A program made the translations under genes and the position numbers. Below are positions 43,924 to 52,652 of a stretch of DNA of 64,000 nt, piece after piece. Below the pieces are notes generated by a model. The model searched no databases and had not been told where the DNA came from. It worked only from the letters and a program-made list of their open reading frames with translations. Source of the stretch: Tahibacter soli (GTDB lineage Bacteria; Pseudomonadota; Gammaproteobacteria; Xanthomonadales; Rhodanobacteraceae). Within the stretch, counting starts at the first letter, position 1. Each line of letters begins with the position of its first letter. Where the stretch lies: NCBI RefSeq assembly GCF_025717065.2, contig NZ_JAOVZO020000017.1:62001-126000 (forward strand), given 5' to 3'.

Positions 43924-44366
43924 TCGTCGCCGAGCTTGCGGATCTCGGCCTCGTAGGCGTCGATGCGGAAGCGCTCGCGCAGATCGCCGAACGCGCGCAC
44001 GGCCTCGTTCGGCACGCTCACCGTAACGGTCGTGACGCCGTCGACGCCGCCGCCGGTCGGGACCGACAATTCGAAGAAGCCGCGCTTCTGGCACGGCACC
44101 TCGGTGTAAGTCGGAATCGTGCACGACGGATGGTTGTGGTTCGCGTGCTGCGCCTTGCTCTGATTCATCATGTTGATGCACTGCTGCATCGTCGTGCCGA
44201 GATACGTGTGGCCCGAGCCGTTCGTGTGATTGAGCGACCCGCCATATTTGAGCGAGTCGGCCGTCTGCTGCGTCAGCGGAATCCACGGCGGTATCGCCTG
44301 TGCCGCGTTGCTGCCGAAGACGGCCGCGCCGACGGCGGCCAGCGCGAATAGACGGTTTCGAATCAT
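43920..44366 (-). CDS. Small secreted protein, unknown
   Basis: A 148-residue protein with signal peptide MIRNRLFALAAVGAAVFGSNAAQA. The mature part contains GHTYLGTTMQQCINMMNQSKAQHANHNHPSCTIPTYTEVPCQKRGFFELSVP, rich in His and Asn with three cysteines, and a C-terminal helix (RAFGDLRERFRIDAYEAEIRKLGDD). No family was recognised. An alternative start four codons upstream exists; ATG at 44366 has a GAGG site. The stop codon lies inside the end of the palindromic element. Confidence 0.58.
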   Translation of the reverse strand: MIRNRLFALAAVGAAVFGSNAAQAIPPWIPLTQQTADSLKYGGSLNHTNGSGHTYLGTTMQQCINMMNQSKAQHANHNHPSCTIPTYTEVPCQKRGFFELSVPTGGGVDGVTTVTVSVPNEAVRAFGDLRERFRIDAYEAEIRKLGDD

Positions 44367-44503
44367 GACGAGCCTCATGCGGATGACCGCGCCGGAATGG
44401 CGCCGGGTGCGATCACGCTAGGTTCGGCCTCGCCGGTTCGCCAGCGAAACGCCGGGCCGATTCCGGGCCGGAACGCGATTCGTCCCGCCTTTTTCCCGGC
44501 GCC

Positions 44504-46312
44504 TCAGCCCATCGCGCGCGCCTTGAGCGCTTCGCGCACGCCGGCGACGAGCGCTTCGAGCCGCGTCCGCTCGGCGGCTTCGAGCGGGCATTCGGCCAGC
44601 ACGAAATACGCGCTGCGCAGCACCTCGCGCCAGCGCGGCTGGCGCGGCAGCTTGGCGAGGCTCAGATACCGCTCCATCGAGCGCATGCGCAGGCGGCCGT
44701 CGTCGATGTGCACGCGCCAGATGCCGCTCTTTTCGGCGAATTCGACCGGCGACGTGCGCGTGCTGCGCTCCCACGCGTGCACGCTCGCGACCATCAGCTC
44801 GACCAGCGCGCGACGGAACGTATCGGCGGGCGCGACGGTGTCGGCCGGCGGCGCCTCGCCGGGCGCGTTCGCGGCGTCGTCGGCCGCCTCGTCCGGCGGC
44901 GCCGCGGCGTCGGTGCGCAGCGCCTCGGCCGCATCGCGGTAGCGCGCGATCTGCGCTTCGAGCCGCGCGCGCTGGCGCCGCACGCGCACGACGAGCGCGC
45001 CGGCGACGATCGCGAACAGCGCGAGCGCCGCGCCGAGCCGCAGGCGCCAGCGCGATCCTTCGTCCGCGAGGGTCCGTGCCTGCGCGCGGTTCGTCTCGCG
45101 CAGCGCGGCGATCTCCTTCACCTTCTCGGCCACGTCGAGCCGCACCTGCCACTGCGCGATGCGCTCGTTCTGCGTGCGCGTCGCCTCCTCGACGGTGGCC
45201 GCCTGTGCCTGTTTGAGATCGGCCACGGCGCGCTCGGCGTCGCCGCCGCGTTCGGATGCCTGCGCGAGAAACCGCCACGCCTCGACGCGGTCGGCGATGG
45301 CGTCGCCGTCGCCGGACGCAAGCCGCGCGCGCAGCGCCTGCCGCGCGGGCGACGCTTCGCCGGCGGCGGTCTGCGCGCGCGCCTGCGCCAGCAGCAGCGC
45401 GAGCGTCGGCGATTGCTTGAGCGACGTGCCGATGTCGAGCGCTCGCGCGATCCATGCGTTCGCCGCGTCGTTGCGGCCGAGCTCGGCCTCCAGGCGCGCG
45501 AGATGCGTCGCGACGCGCAGCTGGTCGCGCGCGGCGCGCTGGCCGGCGAATTCGCTCCAGGCCGCTTCAAGCTTCGCGCGCGCCGCGTCGTCGCGCTGCC
45601 GGCGACGGTCGTTCAGCGCGAGGCTTTCGAGCACGTGCGCCACCTGTCGCGGCGACGCCTGTGCGCGATACGCCGCCAGCGCGCGCTGCAGCCAGTCCTC
45701 GGCGGCCGCGTAGTCGCCCAGGTCCTGTTGCACGTTGCCGAGATTGTTCAACACCGCGGCGGCTTCGGCGCTCTGGCCGAGCTTTTCGCGCAGGGCCAGG
45801 CTCGTCGTGAACGCTTCGAGCGCCTGGGCGTAGTCGCCGACGCGGCGATACGCGTTGCCGACGTCGTTCCAGCTCTGCGCCTGCGCCGCCGCGTCGTCGT
45901 GCGCGCGCGCCATGTCGAGCGCCTTGCCGAACGAAAGCGCCGCCTCCGCGAGACGTTCGCGCCGATACGCGACGATGCCGCGGCGCCGTTCGATGCGATG
46001 CGCGTCGCGCCAGTCGGCGAACGGCGCGAGCAGCGCGCCGGCGCGGTCGAGATCGGCGGTCGCATCGTCGTAGCGCGCGAGCGCGACGTTCGCGTCGGCG
46101 CGTTCGACGAGCGCATCGGCGGCGGTGCGCGCATCTCGCGCGGCGAGGGCGGCGTCGTGCGCGGCGAGGCAGATGGCGAGCGCGTCGTTCGCCGCGCTCT
46201 TCGTCGCGCTGCGGCAGGCGTCGAGCGTCGCGGTCTGCGCACCGGCGGCCGACGCGAGCAGCGCGCACAGACCGAACGTCGCGAGAGCCAGCGGCCGGGT
46301 CGGGCGTGGCAA
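44504..46312 (-). CDS. TPR-repeat membrane protein
   Basis: A 602-residue protein. The start TTG at 46312 is preceded by a strong GGAGGAG at six bases, and gives a signal-like N-terminus (LPRPTRPLALATFGLCALLASAAGAQT). About 340 residues of TPR helices follow (SWNDVGNAYRRVGDYAQALEAFTTSL, VLNNLGNVQQDLGDYAAAEDWLQRAL and others), then a coiled coil, a single membrane segment (LRLGAALALFAIVAGALVVRV) and a C-terminal cytoplasmic domain of about 130 residues (WRVHIDDGRLRMRSMERYLSLAKLPRQPRWREVLRSAYFVLAECPL). The architecture resembles TPR-containing sensor proteins, but no kinase, cyclase or DNA-binding domain was recognised. Divergent from the TylF-type methyltransferase operon. Confidence 0.75.
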   Translation of the reverse strand: MPRPTRPLALATFGLCALLASAAGAQTATLDACRSATKSAANDALAICLAAHDAALAARDARTAADALVERADANVALARYDDATADLDRAGALLAPFADWRDAHRIERRRGIVAYRRERLAEAALSFGKALDMARAHDDAAAQAQSWNDVGNAYRRVGDYAQALEAFTTSLALREKLGQSAEAAAVLNNLGNVQQDLGDYAAAEDWLQRALAAYRAQASPRQVAHVLESLALNDRRRQRDDAARAKLEAAWSEFAGQRAARDQLRVATHLARLEAELGRNDAANAWIARALDIGTSLKQSPTLALLLAQARAQTAAGEASPARQALRARLASGDGDAIADRVEAWRFLAQASERGGDAERAVADLKQAQAATVEEATRTQNERIAQWQVRLDVAEKVKEIAALRETNRAQARTLADEGSRWRLRLGAALALFAIVAGALVVRVRRQRARLEAQIARYRDAAEALRTDAAAPPDEAADDAANAPGEAPPADTVAPADTFRRALVELMVASVHAWERSTRTSPVEFAEKSGIWRVHIDDGRLRMRSMERYLSLAKLPRQPRWREVLRSAYFVLAECPLEAAERTRLEALVAGVREALKARAMG

Positions 46313-46464
46313 GACGATCTCCTCCGCGGGTTCAAAGCGCAGCGTAGCAGCTGCGCGCGAACATCGTTCCGCCGGTCGCAAAGGCCGCGTATCCGGCTAG
46401 ACTTCGTTACCGGCCGCGCGCCCCGGAATCCCCGCGGTGCCGGGCGCATCGACCAGGAAGATTC

Positions 46465-47277
46465 ATGAGCAGCGACGTTTCGAAGCCTTCGGACGCGGCC
46501 CCCGACGAGCCGATTCCGGGCGTACAGAAAATCCGCGGCGAGTTCACGACGCTGACCGGCGACGCGCAGACGCGCCATCGCCGCCTGCGCGACATCGCCG
46601 GAGAACTGCTGCCGCAGTACGGCACGAACTGGCACCGCCACGCGCTGGTCGCGACGCAGGCGAGCGCGATGGCGCGCGTTCTGTACTACAACGAGTTGTA
46701 CCGGAAGATCGTCGACGTGCCGGGCGTGATCTGCGAGTTCGGCGTGCAGTGGGGCGCGACGCTGACTCAGCTCGTCAACCTGCGCAGCATCCACGAGCCG
46801 TTCAACCTGAGCCGCATCATCTACGGCTTCGACACGTTCGAAGGCTTCGCCGCGACGGCGCCGCAGGACGGCGACTACTCGGCGAAGGGCGACTACGCCT
46901 CGATGCTCGGCTACGAGGAACGGCTCGACGAAATCCTCGCGCTGCACGAGTCGTTCTCGCCGATGCCGCACGTGCGCAAATACGAACTGATCAAGGGCGA
47001 CGCCGCGCAGACGAGCGCGCGGTGGCTCAAGGACAATCCGCACGCCGTGATCGCGATGGCGATCTTCGACATGGACCTGTACGAGCCGACGCGCGACGTG
47101 CTGCGCAACATCCTGCCGCGCCTGACCCGCGGCTCGGTGCTCGTGTTCGACGAACTCAACTGCCGCCAGTTTCCCGGCGAAACGATCGCGCTCGACGAGG
47201 TCGTTGGCCTCAACAACCTGCGCCTGCGCCGCTCGCCGCTGCAGCCGTACTGCGCGTGGGCGGTGTTCGGCGAATGA
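46465..47277 (+). CDS. TylF/MycF-type SAM-dependent methyltransferase
   Basis: A 270-residue enzyme. VPGVICEFGVQWGATLTQLVNLR near residues 90-112 is the SAM-binding region, IIYGFDTFEGFAATAPQDGDYSAKGDY the TylF signature, and AIFDMDLYEPTRDVLRNILPRLTRGSVLVFDELNCRQFPGE the metal-binding Asp region. TylF/MycF proteins O-methylate sugars on macrolides; homologues occur in O-antigen and capsule clusters. It is the first gene of a seven-gene operon ending at 52640; the next ORF starts 11 bases on. A surface-sugar role is inferred from context. Confidence 0.8.
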   Translation: MSSDVSKPSDAAPDEPIPGVQKIRGEFTTLTGDAQTRHRRLRDIAGELLPQYGTNWHRHALVATQASAMARVLYYNELYRKIVDVPGVICEFGVQWGATLTQLVNLRSIHEPFNLSRIIYGFDTFEGFAATAPQDGDYSAKGDYASMLGYEERLDEILALHESFSPMPHVRKYELIKGDAAQTSARWLKDNPHAVIAMAIFDMDLYEPTRDVLRNILPRLTRGSVLVFDELNCRQFPGETIALDEVVGLNNLRLRRSPLQPYCAWAVFGE

Positions 47278-47287
47278 GCGCGCGCGC

Positions 47288-47962
47288 ATGACCGCGGGAT
47301 TTCATACCGACGAGGCGATCGCCTCGGTCGCGATCGCCGGCGCCGGCGGGTTCGGGCTGGAAATCTTCGACTACCTGACGGCCCGGGCCGCGCACGGCGG
47401 ACCGCGCGTCGCCGGCTTTCTGGACGACACGCCCGGCGCGCCGCTGCCGCGCGGCGTGGACGCCGCGCACCTCGGCACGATCGACGGCTATCGGCCGACG
47501 GCAGGGCAGGTCGTCGTCGTCGCGATCGGTTCGGTGCGCGGACGCCTCGCGGTGCTCGCGCGGCTGCGCGCCAACGGCGCGCGCACCCCGGCGTTCGTCG
47601 CCGACATGACGCGCGTGTCCGGCGCCGCGACGCTCGCCGACGGCGTCGTCGTCTGTCCGTTTTCGATCGTCAACCGCAACGCGACGATCGGCGACGGCGC
47701 CCTCGTCAACGTGCACTGCAGCGTCGGCCACGGCGCGAGGGTCGGCGCGCATTCGATCCTGTCGCCGTACGCGGCGCTCAACGGTGACGCGGCGATCGGC
47801 GAGCGCTGTTTTCTCGGCACGCGCGCGACGATCTTTCCGGGCGTGCGCATCGGCGACGGCTGCATCGTCGACAGCCACACGCCCGTGCGGGCCGATGCCC
47901 CCGACAGCCGGATGATATCCTCGCGCGGCCAGTATCTCGTCAACGCGTTGCGGGGCGCCTGA
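47288..47962 (+). CDS. NeuD/PglD-family sugar O/N-acyltransferase
   Basis: A 224-residue protein. An N-terminal Rossmann-like domain (VAIAGAGGFGLEIFDYL, VAGFLDDTPG) binds UDP-sugar in PglD. The C-terminal part is a left-handed beta-helix of hexapeptide repeats (RVSGAATLADGVVVCPFSIVNRNATIGDGALVNVHCSVGHGARVGAHSILSPYAALNGDAAIGERCFLGTRATIFPGVRIGDGCIVDS). His residues in VNVHCSVGHGA are likely catalytic. The acyl donor could be acetyl-CoA, but the adjacent ACP and acyl ligase suggest an unusual acyl chain. The upstream ATG at 47204 was rejected as it lies inside the methyltransferase gene. Confidence 0.83.
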   Translation: MTAGFHTDEAIASVAIAGAGGFGLEIFDYLTARAAHGGPRVAGFLDDTPGAPLPRGVDAAHLGTIDGYRPTAGQVVVVAIGSVRGRLAVLARLRANGARTPAFVADMTRVSGAATLADGVVVCPFSIVNRNATIGDGALVNVHCSVGHGARVGAHSILSPYAALNGDAAIGERCFLGTRATIFPGVRIGDGCIVDSHTPVRADAPDSRMISSRGQYLVNALRGA

Positions 47963-48003
47963 CGCGCGACCGACCGCGCGGCGTACCACGAACGGACAAC
48001 GAA

Positions 48004-48240
48004 ATGTCGATCGACAAGCTCAAGGCTACTTTTGCAGAAAGTCTCGGAATTCCCGCCGGCGACGTGACCGACGCGCTCGCGTACAACAAGGTGCCGCAGT
48101 GGGATTCGGTCGCCCACATGGCGCTCGTCGCGGCGATCGAACGCGACTTCGACATCCTCATTAGCACCGACGACGTCATCGACATGTCGAGCTTCGCCAA
48201 GGCGCGCGAGATCGTCGCGAGGTACGGGGCCGGCACGTGA
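48004..48240 (+). CDS. Acyl carrier protein
   Basis: A 78-residue acidic ACP. The phosphopantetheine attachment site is Ser35 in QWDSVAHMALV, with the D-S-V/L-x-x-M/L pattern, and the four-helix ACP profile is evident. It is unlike primary-metabolism AcpP (D-S-L-D-x-V), so it is a dedicated carrier. Its stop overlaps the SDR start (GTGA at 48237-48240). It is the hub of the cluster: the ligase at 48977 could load it and LuxE/LuxC could unload it. Confidence 0.88.
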   Translation: MSIDKLKATFAESLGIPAGDVTDALAYNKVPQWDSVAHMALVAAIERDFDILISTDDVIDMSSFAKAREIVARYGAGT

Positions 48241-48980
48241 CGCTCGACGGCAAGGTGGCGTGGGTCACCGGCGCGTCGCGCGGCATCGGCCGCGGCATCG
48301 CGCTGGCCTGCGCGCGCGAAGGCGCGAGGGTCGTCGTCGTCGCGCGCAGCGTCGATCATCTCGCGCAGACCGTCGACGAGATCCGCGCCGCGGGCGCTCC
48401 CGAGCCGATCGCGCTCGACTACGACATCGCCGATCCGAAACGGGTCGGTGAGGCGTTCGGCAAGGTGTACAAGGAAACCGGCCGGCTCGACGTGCTCGTG
48501 AACAACGCCGGCGTCATGCAGGACGCGCTGCTCGGCATGGTCTCCGCGGCGCAGATCCACGAGACGTTCTCGATCAACGTCTACGCCGCGATCTACCACA
48601 TGCAGTACGCCGCGCGCCTGATGGCGCGCCGCAAGGCCGGATCGATCGTCAACATCGCGTCGATCATCGGCCGCACCGGCAATGCCGGGCAGACGGTGTA
48701 CGGCGCGTCCAAGGCCGCGGTGATCGGCGCGACGCTGTCGGCGGCGAAGGAACTCGCCCCGCAGGGCATCCGCGTCAACGCGATCGCACCGGGTTTCATC
48801 GAAACCGACATGGTGCGCCAGCTCGCGCCGGACAAGTTCGCCGAACGCCTCGGCGGCGTGCGCATGGGCCGCATCGGCACGCCCGACGATGTCGCGCGCG
48901 CGACGCTGTATCTGGCGTCCGACGCGTCCGAATACGTGACCGGCCAGGTGCTCGGCGTCGACGGCGGCATGCTCGTATGA
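48237..48980 (+). CDS. 3-oxoacyl-ACP reductase-type SDR (FabG-like)
   Basis: A 247-residue SDR. The cofactor motif is TGASRGIG (11-18), NNAG (89-92), the catalytic Ser142, Tyr155 and Lys159 (YGASK). The PG motif APGFIETDM near 182-191 and C-terminal GQVLGVDGGMLV match FabG-type reductases. It probably reduces a beta-keto or other group on the adjacent ACP, although the enzyme could alternatively act on a sugar or aldehyde. Start is GTG overlapping the ACP stop by four bases; the end overlaps the ligase ATG by four bases (ATGA). Confidence 0.85.
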   Translation: MTLDGKVAWVTGASRGIGRGIALACAREGARVVVVARSVDHLAQTVDEIRAAGAPEPIALDYDIADPKRVGEAFGKVYKETGRLDVLVNNAGVMQDALLGMVSAAQIHETFSINVYAAIYHMQYAARLMARRKAGSIVNIASIIGRTGNAGQTVYGASKAAVIGATLSAAKELAPQGIRVNAIAPGFIETDMVRQLAPDKFAERLGGVRMGRIGTPDDVARATLYLASDASEYVTGQVLGVDGGMLV

Positions 48981-50359
48981 CGTTCTGGGCGCTGCCCGCG
49001 AGCGATGCGCCGGCGCTCGCGCTCGGCGTCGACGCGGCGTCGGCGCGGGTGGTGGACTACCGCCGGCTCGCATCGCTCGCCGACGCCTTCGTCGCGACGC
49101 TCGGCACGCGCGCGCGCAAGCGCCTCGGCGTCGTGCTGTGCGCGAACGCGCCGGAACCGATCGCCGCGTACCTCGGCGCGCTGCGCGCCGGCGACGCGGC
49201 GATGCTTCTCAACGCGCAGGTCGCGCCCGGCCAGCTTGCGGCGCTCTTCGATGCGTATCGCCCCGACTGGATCGTACAGCCGTCCGCGCGCGACCCGTTG
49301 CCGGGCTATCGGCTCGCCGGGGCCGACGGCGGCTGGTCGACGCTGCGCCGCGACGATGGCGCGGGCGCCGGCGAGATCCACGACGATCTCGCCGTGCTGC
49401 TGTCGACGTCGGGCACGACCGGCAGCCCGAAGATGGTGCGGCTGTCGTATCGCAATCTCGACGCGAACGCACGGGCGATCGTCGAATATCTCGCGCTCGG
49501 CGCCGACGAACGCGCGATCACGACGCTGCCGTTCAACTACGCGTACGGGCTGTCGGTGCTCAACAGCCACCTGTCGGCCGGCGCGTCGCTGGTGCTGTCC
49601 GACGACAGCCTGCTCGCGCGCGAATTCTGGAACCGCTTCGCGCTGCACGGCGCGACGTCGCTCGCCGGCGTGCCGTATACGTATGAAATTCTGCACAGGC
49701 TCAATCCCGATCGGCTGAATCTCGATACGCTGCGTACGCTGACGCAGGCCGGCGGCCGGCTCGCGCCGAAGCTCGTCGACTATTTCCGCGAGGTCGCGCA
49801 GCGCCGCGGGTGGCGTTTCTTCGTGATGTACGGACAGACCGAAGCGGCGCCGCGCATCAGCTACGTGCCGCCGGCGTTGCTCGCGGCCAAGGCCGGATCG
49901 ATCGGCATCGCGATACCGGGCGGGCGGTTGTCGCTGTCGCCCGACGGCGAACTCGTCTACGAAGGGCCGAACGTCATGCTCGGCTACGCGTTCGATCGCG
50001 CCGATCTCGCGCGCGGCGACGAGACCGGCGGTCGCCTCCACACCGGCGATCTCGCCGAGGTCGACGCCGACGGCTGTTACTTTCTGCGCGGACGCCTGCG
50101 CCGCTACGTCAAGATCCACGGCAACCGCGTCAATCTCGACGACATCGAGCGCGCGCTCGAGGAGCGGCTCGACCGGCCGGTCGCCGTCGCCGGCGAAGAC
50201 GATCGCCTGCGGATCTATCTCGGCGGCGACGCCGACGCGGCCAAGGCGTTTCTGACCGACGCGTACCGCCTGCATCATTCGACGTTCGGCATCCGCGTCG
50301 TTGAAGAAATTCCGCGCGGTTCGACCGGCAAGATAGACTATTCGGCGCTGCCGCGATGA
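48977..50359 (+). CDS. AMP-dependent acyl ligase (acyl-ACP/CoA synthetase)
   Basis: A 460-residue ANL-superfamily adenylate-forming enzyme. LLSTSGTTGSPKMVRLSY near 141-158 is the P-loop (A3), VMYGQTEAAPR the A5 motif, GDLAEVDADGCYFLRGR and YVKIHGNRVNLDDIE the A7-A8 hinge. The C-terminal catalytic Lys is in GSTGKIDY, residue 452. It activates a carboxylic acid to acyl-AMP and transfers it to a thiol; the adjacent ACP is the likely acceptor. It overlaps the genes on each side by four bases. Its 460 residues are shorter than most CoA ligases (about 550), which fits a specialised ACP-directed enzyme. Confidence 0.82.
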   Translation: MTFWALPASDAPALALGVDAASARVVDYRRLASLADAFVATLGTRARKRLGVVLCANAPEPIAAYLGALRAGDAAMLLNAQVAPGQLAALFDAYRPDWIVQPSARDPLPGYRLAGADGGWSTLRRDDGAGAGEIHDDLAVLLSTSGTTGSPKMVRLSYRNLDANARAIVEYLALGADERAITTLPFNYAYGLSVLNSHLSAGASLVLSDDSLLAREFWNRFALHGATSLAGVPYTYEILHRLNPDRLNLDTLRTLTQAGGRLAPKLVDYFREVAQRRGWRFFVMYGQTEAAPRISYVPPALLAAKAGSIGIAIPGGRLSLSPDGELVYEGPNVMLGYAFDRADLARGDETGGRLHTGDLAEVDADGCYFLRGRLRRYVKIHGNRVNLDDIERALEERLDRPVAVAGEDDRLRIYLGGDADAAKAFLTDAYRLHHSTFGIRVVEEIPRGSTGKIDYSALPR

Positions 50360-51426
50360 CCGACGCGCCGCCCGCCGTGACGCTCGCCGATCCGTATTCG
50401 GTACCGCAGGCCGAACGCGAGGCGCGCCTCCTCGCCGATCTCAACGCGCTGACCGCCTGGCATCGCGAACGCTGCGCCGGCTACGATGCGATGTTGCGCG
50501 GCGTCTACGGCGGCGCGACGCAGGCGGCGCGTCTGGCCGACGTGCCGTATCTGCCGGTGCGGCTGTTCAAGCATCTGGCGCTGCGCAGCGTGCCGGACGA
50601 CGCGGTCGTGCGGCAGCTCACGTCGAGCGGCACGAGCGGACGGCAGGTGTCGCGCATCTTTCTCGACGCCGAAACGTCGGCGCTGCAGGTGCGCGCGCTC
50701 GCGGCGATCGTGCAGGATTTCATCGGCCGGCAACGGCTGCCGATGCTGATCGTCGACAGCGCGCAGACGATCCGCGGCGGCGCGTTCAGCGCGCGCACGG
50801 CCGGCGTGCTCGGCTTCTCGAACTTCGGGCGGCACCACGAATACGCGCTCGACGAGGCGATGCAGCCGCGCTGGGACGCGATCGAGCGCTTCGTCGACAC
50901 GCATCGCGACGCACCGATTCTGCTGTTCGGGTTCACCTGGGTCGTGTGGCGGCATTTTCTCGAAGCCGCCGAAAGCGCCGGACGCCGCCTCGACGTCGGT
51001 CCGCGCAGCGTGCTCGTGCACGGCGGCGGCTGGAAGAAGCTCGCCGACGAGCGCGTCGACAACGCGACGTTCAAGCGGCGTCTCGCCGAGCGCTTCGGCC
51101 TCGTGCGCGTCGCCAACTACTACGGCATGGTCGAGCAGGTCGGCTCGATCTACATGGAATGCGAGGCGGGTTATCTGCACGCGCCGGCGTTCGCCGACGT
51201 CGTGATGCGCGACACCGCGACGCTCGCGCCGGCGGATTCGGGCGCGGTCGAGGTGCTGAGCGCGCTGCCGCGCAGCTATCCGGGCCATGCGATCCTGACC
51301 GAAGATCTCGGCACGATCCGCGGCCGCGACGACTGCGCCTGCGGCCGCAAAGGTACTTATTTCCACATTCACGGCCGCATTCCCGCCGCGGAACTGCGCG
51401 GCTGCAGCGACGTGCGCGCGACATGA
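50356..51426 (+). CDS. LuxE-family acyl-protein synthetase
   Basis: A 356-residue protein of the LuxE family, which activates fatty acids with ATP and forms an acyl-enzyme that passes the chain to LuxC. LTSSGTSGR at 88-96 is the phosphate-binding loop; FGFTWVVWRHFLE, VLVHGGGWKKLADERVD and VANYYGMVEQVGSIYMEC are typical. Cys350, seven from the end (GCSDVRAT), sits where the acylated Cys of V. harveyi LuxE (Cys364) lies, which I infer from position only. A zinc-like pair CACGRKG precedes it. It is translationally coupled to the ligase and LuxC genes by ATGA overlaps. No luciferase gene (luxA/B) or LuxD is present. Confidence 0.85.
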   Translation: MTDAPPAVTLADPYSVPQAEREARLLADLNALTAWHRERCAGYDAMLRGVYGGATQAARLADVPYLPVRLFKHLALRSVPDDAVVRQLTSSGTSGRQVSRIFLDAETSALQVRALAAIVQDFIGRQRLPMLIVDSAQTIRGGAFSARTAGVLGFSNFGRHHEYALDEAMQPRWDAIERFVDTHRDAPILLFGFTWVVWRHFLEAAESAGRRLDVGPRSVLVHGGGWKKLADERVDNATFKRRLAERFGLVRVANYYGMVEQVGSIYMECEAGYLHAPAFADVVMRDTATLAPADSGAVEVLSALPRSYPGHAILTEDLGTIRGRDDCACGRKGTYFHIHGRIPAAELRGCSDVRAT

Positions 51427-52640
51427 TCGACTATCTGCTCGCTCCCGCAACGGATGCCCGCGATCTCGATGCGCGGCTCGACGCCGTGGCCGCAGCGCCC
51501 GGCGCGGCGCCGTTCGACGAGCGCCGCGTCGCGTTCGTCGCCGAGCTGTCGCGGGCCGTGCTGCTCGACCGGCGCTTTCGCGAATTTCCCGAACTCATGG
51601 CGATGGCGCACTGGTTTCGCGCCGCGAGCCTCGCCGACCTGCGCGCGACGCTGACCGGCGGCCCCTTCGTGCGCCGCGGTCTCGTTTTCCATATCGCGCC
51701 GTCGAACGTCGACTCGGTGTTCATCTATTCGTGGCTGCTGTCGCTCTTGTGCGGCAACGCGAACGTCGCGCGCGTCTCGCGGCGGCGCACGCCGCAGATG
51801 TCGGCGTTCTTCGAAACGACCGGTACGCTGCTCGCGCGCGACGACCACCGCGCGATCGCGGCCGGCAACCTCGTCGTGAGCTACGACCACGATGTGGCCG
51901 TGACGCAGGCGATCGGTGCGCGCTGCCATCTGCGCACGATCTGGGGCGGCGATGCGACGATCGCGGCGATCCGCGCCGTGCCGCTGCCGGCGCTCGCGTC
52001 GGAACTCGCGTTCGCCAATCGTTTCTCGCTCGCGGCGCTTGCGGCCGGCGCGGTGCTCGGTCTCGACGCCGACGGTCTGGCCGCGCTGGCGCGGGCGTTC
52101 TACGCCGACGCGTTCTGGTTCAACCAGCAGGCGTGTTCGTCGCCGCGCGCGGTCGTGTGGATCGGCACGCACGACGACTGCGCCCGGGCGCGCGAACGGT
52201 TCTGGCCCGCGCTGGCCGCCGAACTCGCGGCGCGCGGCCACGAAAACCCGGCGTCGCACGTGATGGACCGCGCCACGACGCTGTTCCGCCTCGCGCACGC
52301 GCGGCGCGCATCGGCGGCGCAGACCGCGATCGGCGCGCTGCCGACGCGGCTCCTCGTCGACGATCTCGATGCGCAGGACCGTGCCGTTCACGACGGCAAC
52401 GGCGTGTTTCTTGAGCTCGACCGGCCCGATCTCGCCGGCGTCGCGGCGCTGCTTGCATCGCGCGACCAGACGATCGCGCACTACGGTTTCGATCGCGGCG
52501 ACTGGCTCGCCGTGCTGCCGATGCTGCCGCCGCACGCGGCCGACCGCATCGTGCCGATCGGACAGGCGCTCGCGTTCGGCGCGGTGTGGGACGGCGTCGA
52601 CCTGCTGCGCGCGTTCACGCGGCAGATCGACATCCGCTGA
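51423..52640 (+). CDS. LuxC-family acyl-CoA/acyl-protein reductase
   Basis: A 405-residue NADPH-dependent aldehyde-dehydrogenase-like enzyme. VFHIAPSNVDSVFIYSWLLSLLCGNANVARVS near residues 88-119 is the LuxC signature. The catalytic Cys is 238 in WFNQQACSSPRAV, and NTVWD-like segments follow. LuxC reduces an acyl thioester to a fatty aldehyde. In this operon it is preceded by LuxE, an acyl ligase and an ACP, so acyl-ACP or LuxE-bound acyl is the likely substrate. It is the last gene of the operon, overlapping LuxE by four bases, and is followed by a hairpin array. Confidence 0.87.
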   Translation: MIDYLLAPATDARDLDARLDAVAAAPGAAPFDERRVAFVAELSRAVLLDRRFREFPELMAMAHWFRAASLADLRATLTGGPFVRRGLVFHIAPSNVDSVFIYSWLLSLLCGNANVARVSRRRTPQMSAFFETTGTLLARDDHRAIAAGNLVVSYDHDVAVTQAIGARCHLRTIWGGDATIAAIRAVPLPALASELAFANRFSLAALAAGAVLGLDADGLAALARAFYADAFWFNQQACSSPRAVVWIGTHDDCARARERFWPALAAELAARGHENPASHVMDRATTLFRLAHARRASAAQTAIGALPTRLLVDDLDAQDRAVHDGNGVFLELDRPDLAGVAALLASRDQTIAHYGFDRGDWLAVLPMLPPHAADRIVPIGQALAFGAVWDGVDLLRAFTRQIDIR

Positions 52641-52652
52641 AACAAAACCGGC

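Noticed and set aside
46465-52640. A bioluminescence (lux) operon
   Set aside because: LuxC and LuxE homologues are present, but there is no luciferase (luxA/luxB), LuxD or LuxG; the associated genes point to carrier-bound acyl or sugar chemistry.
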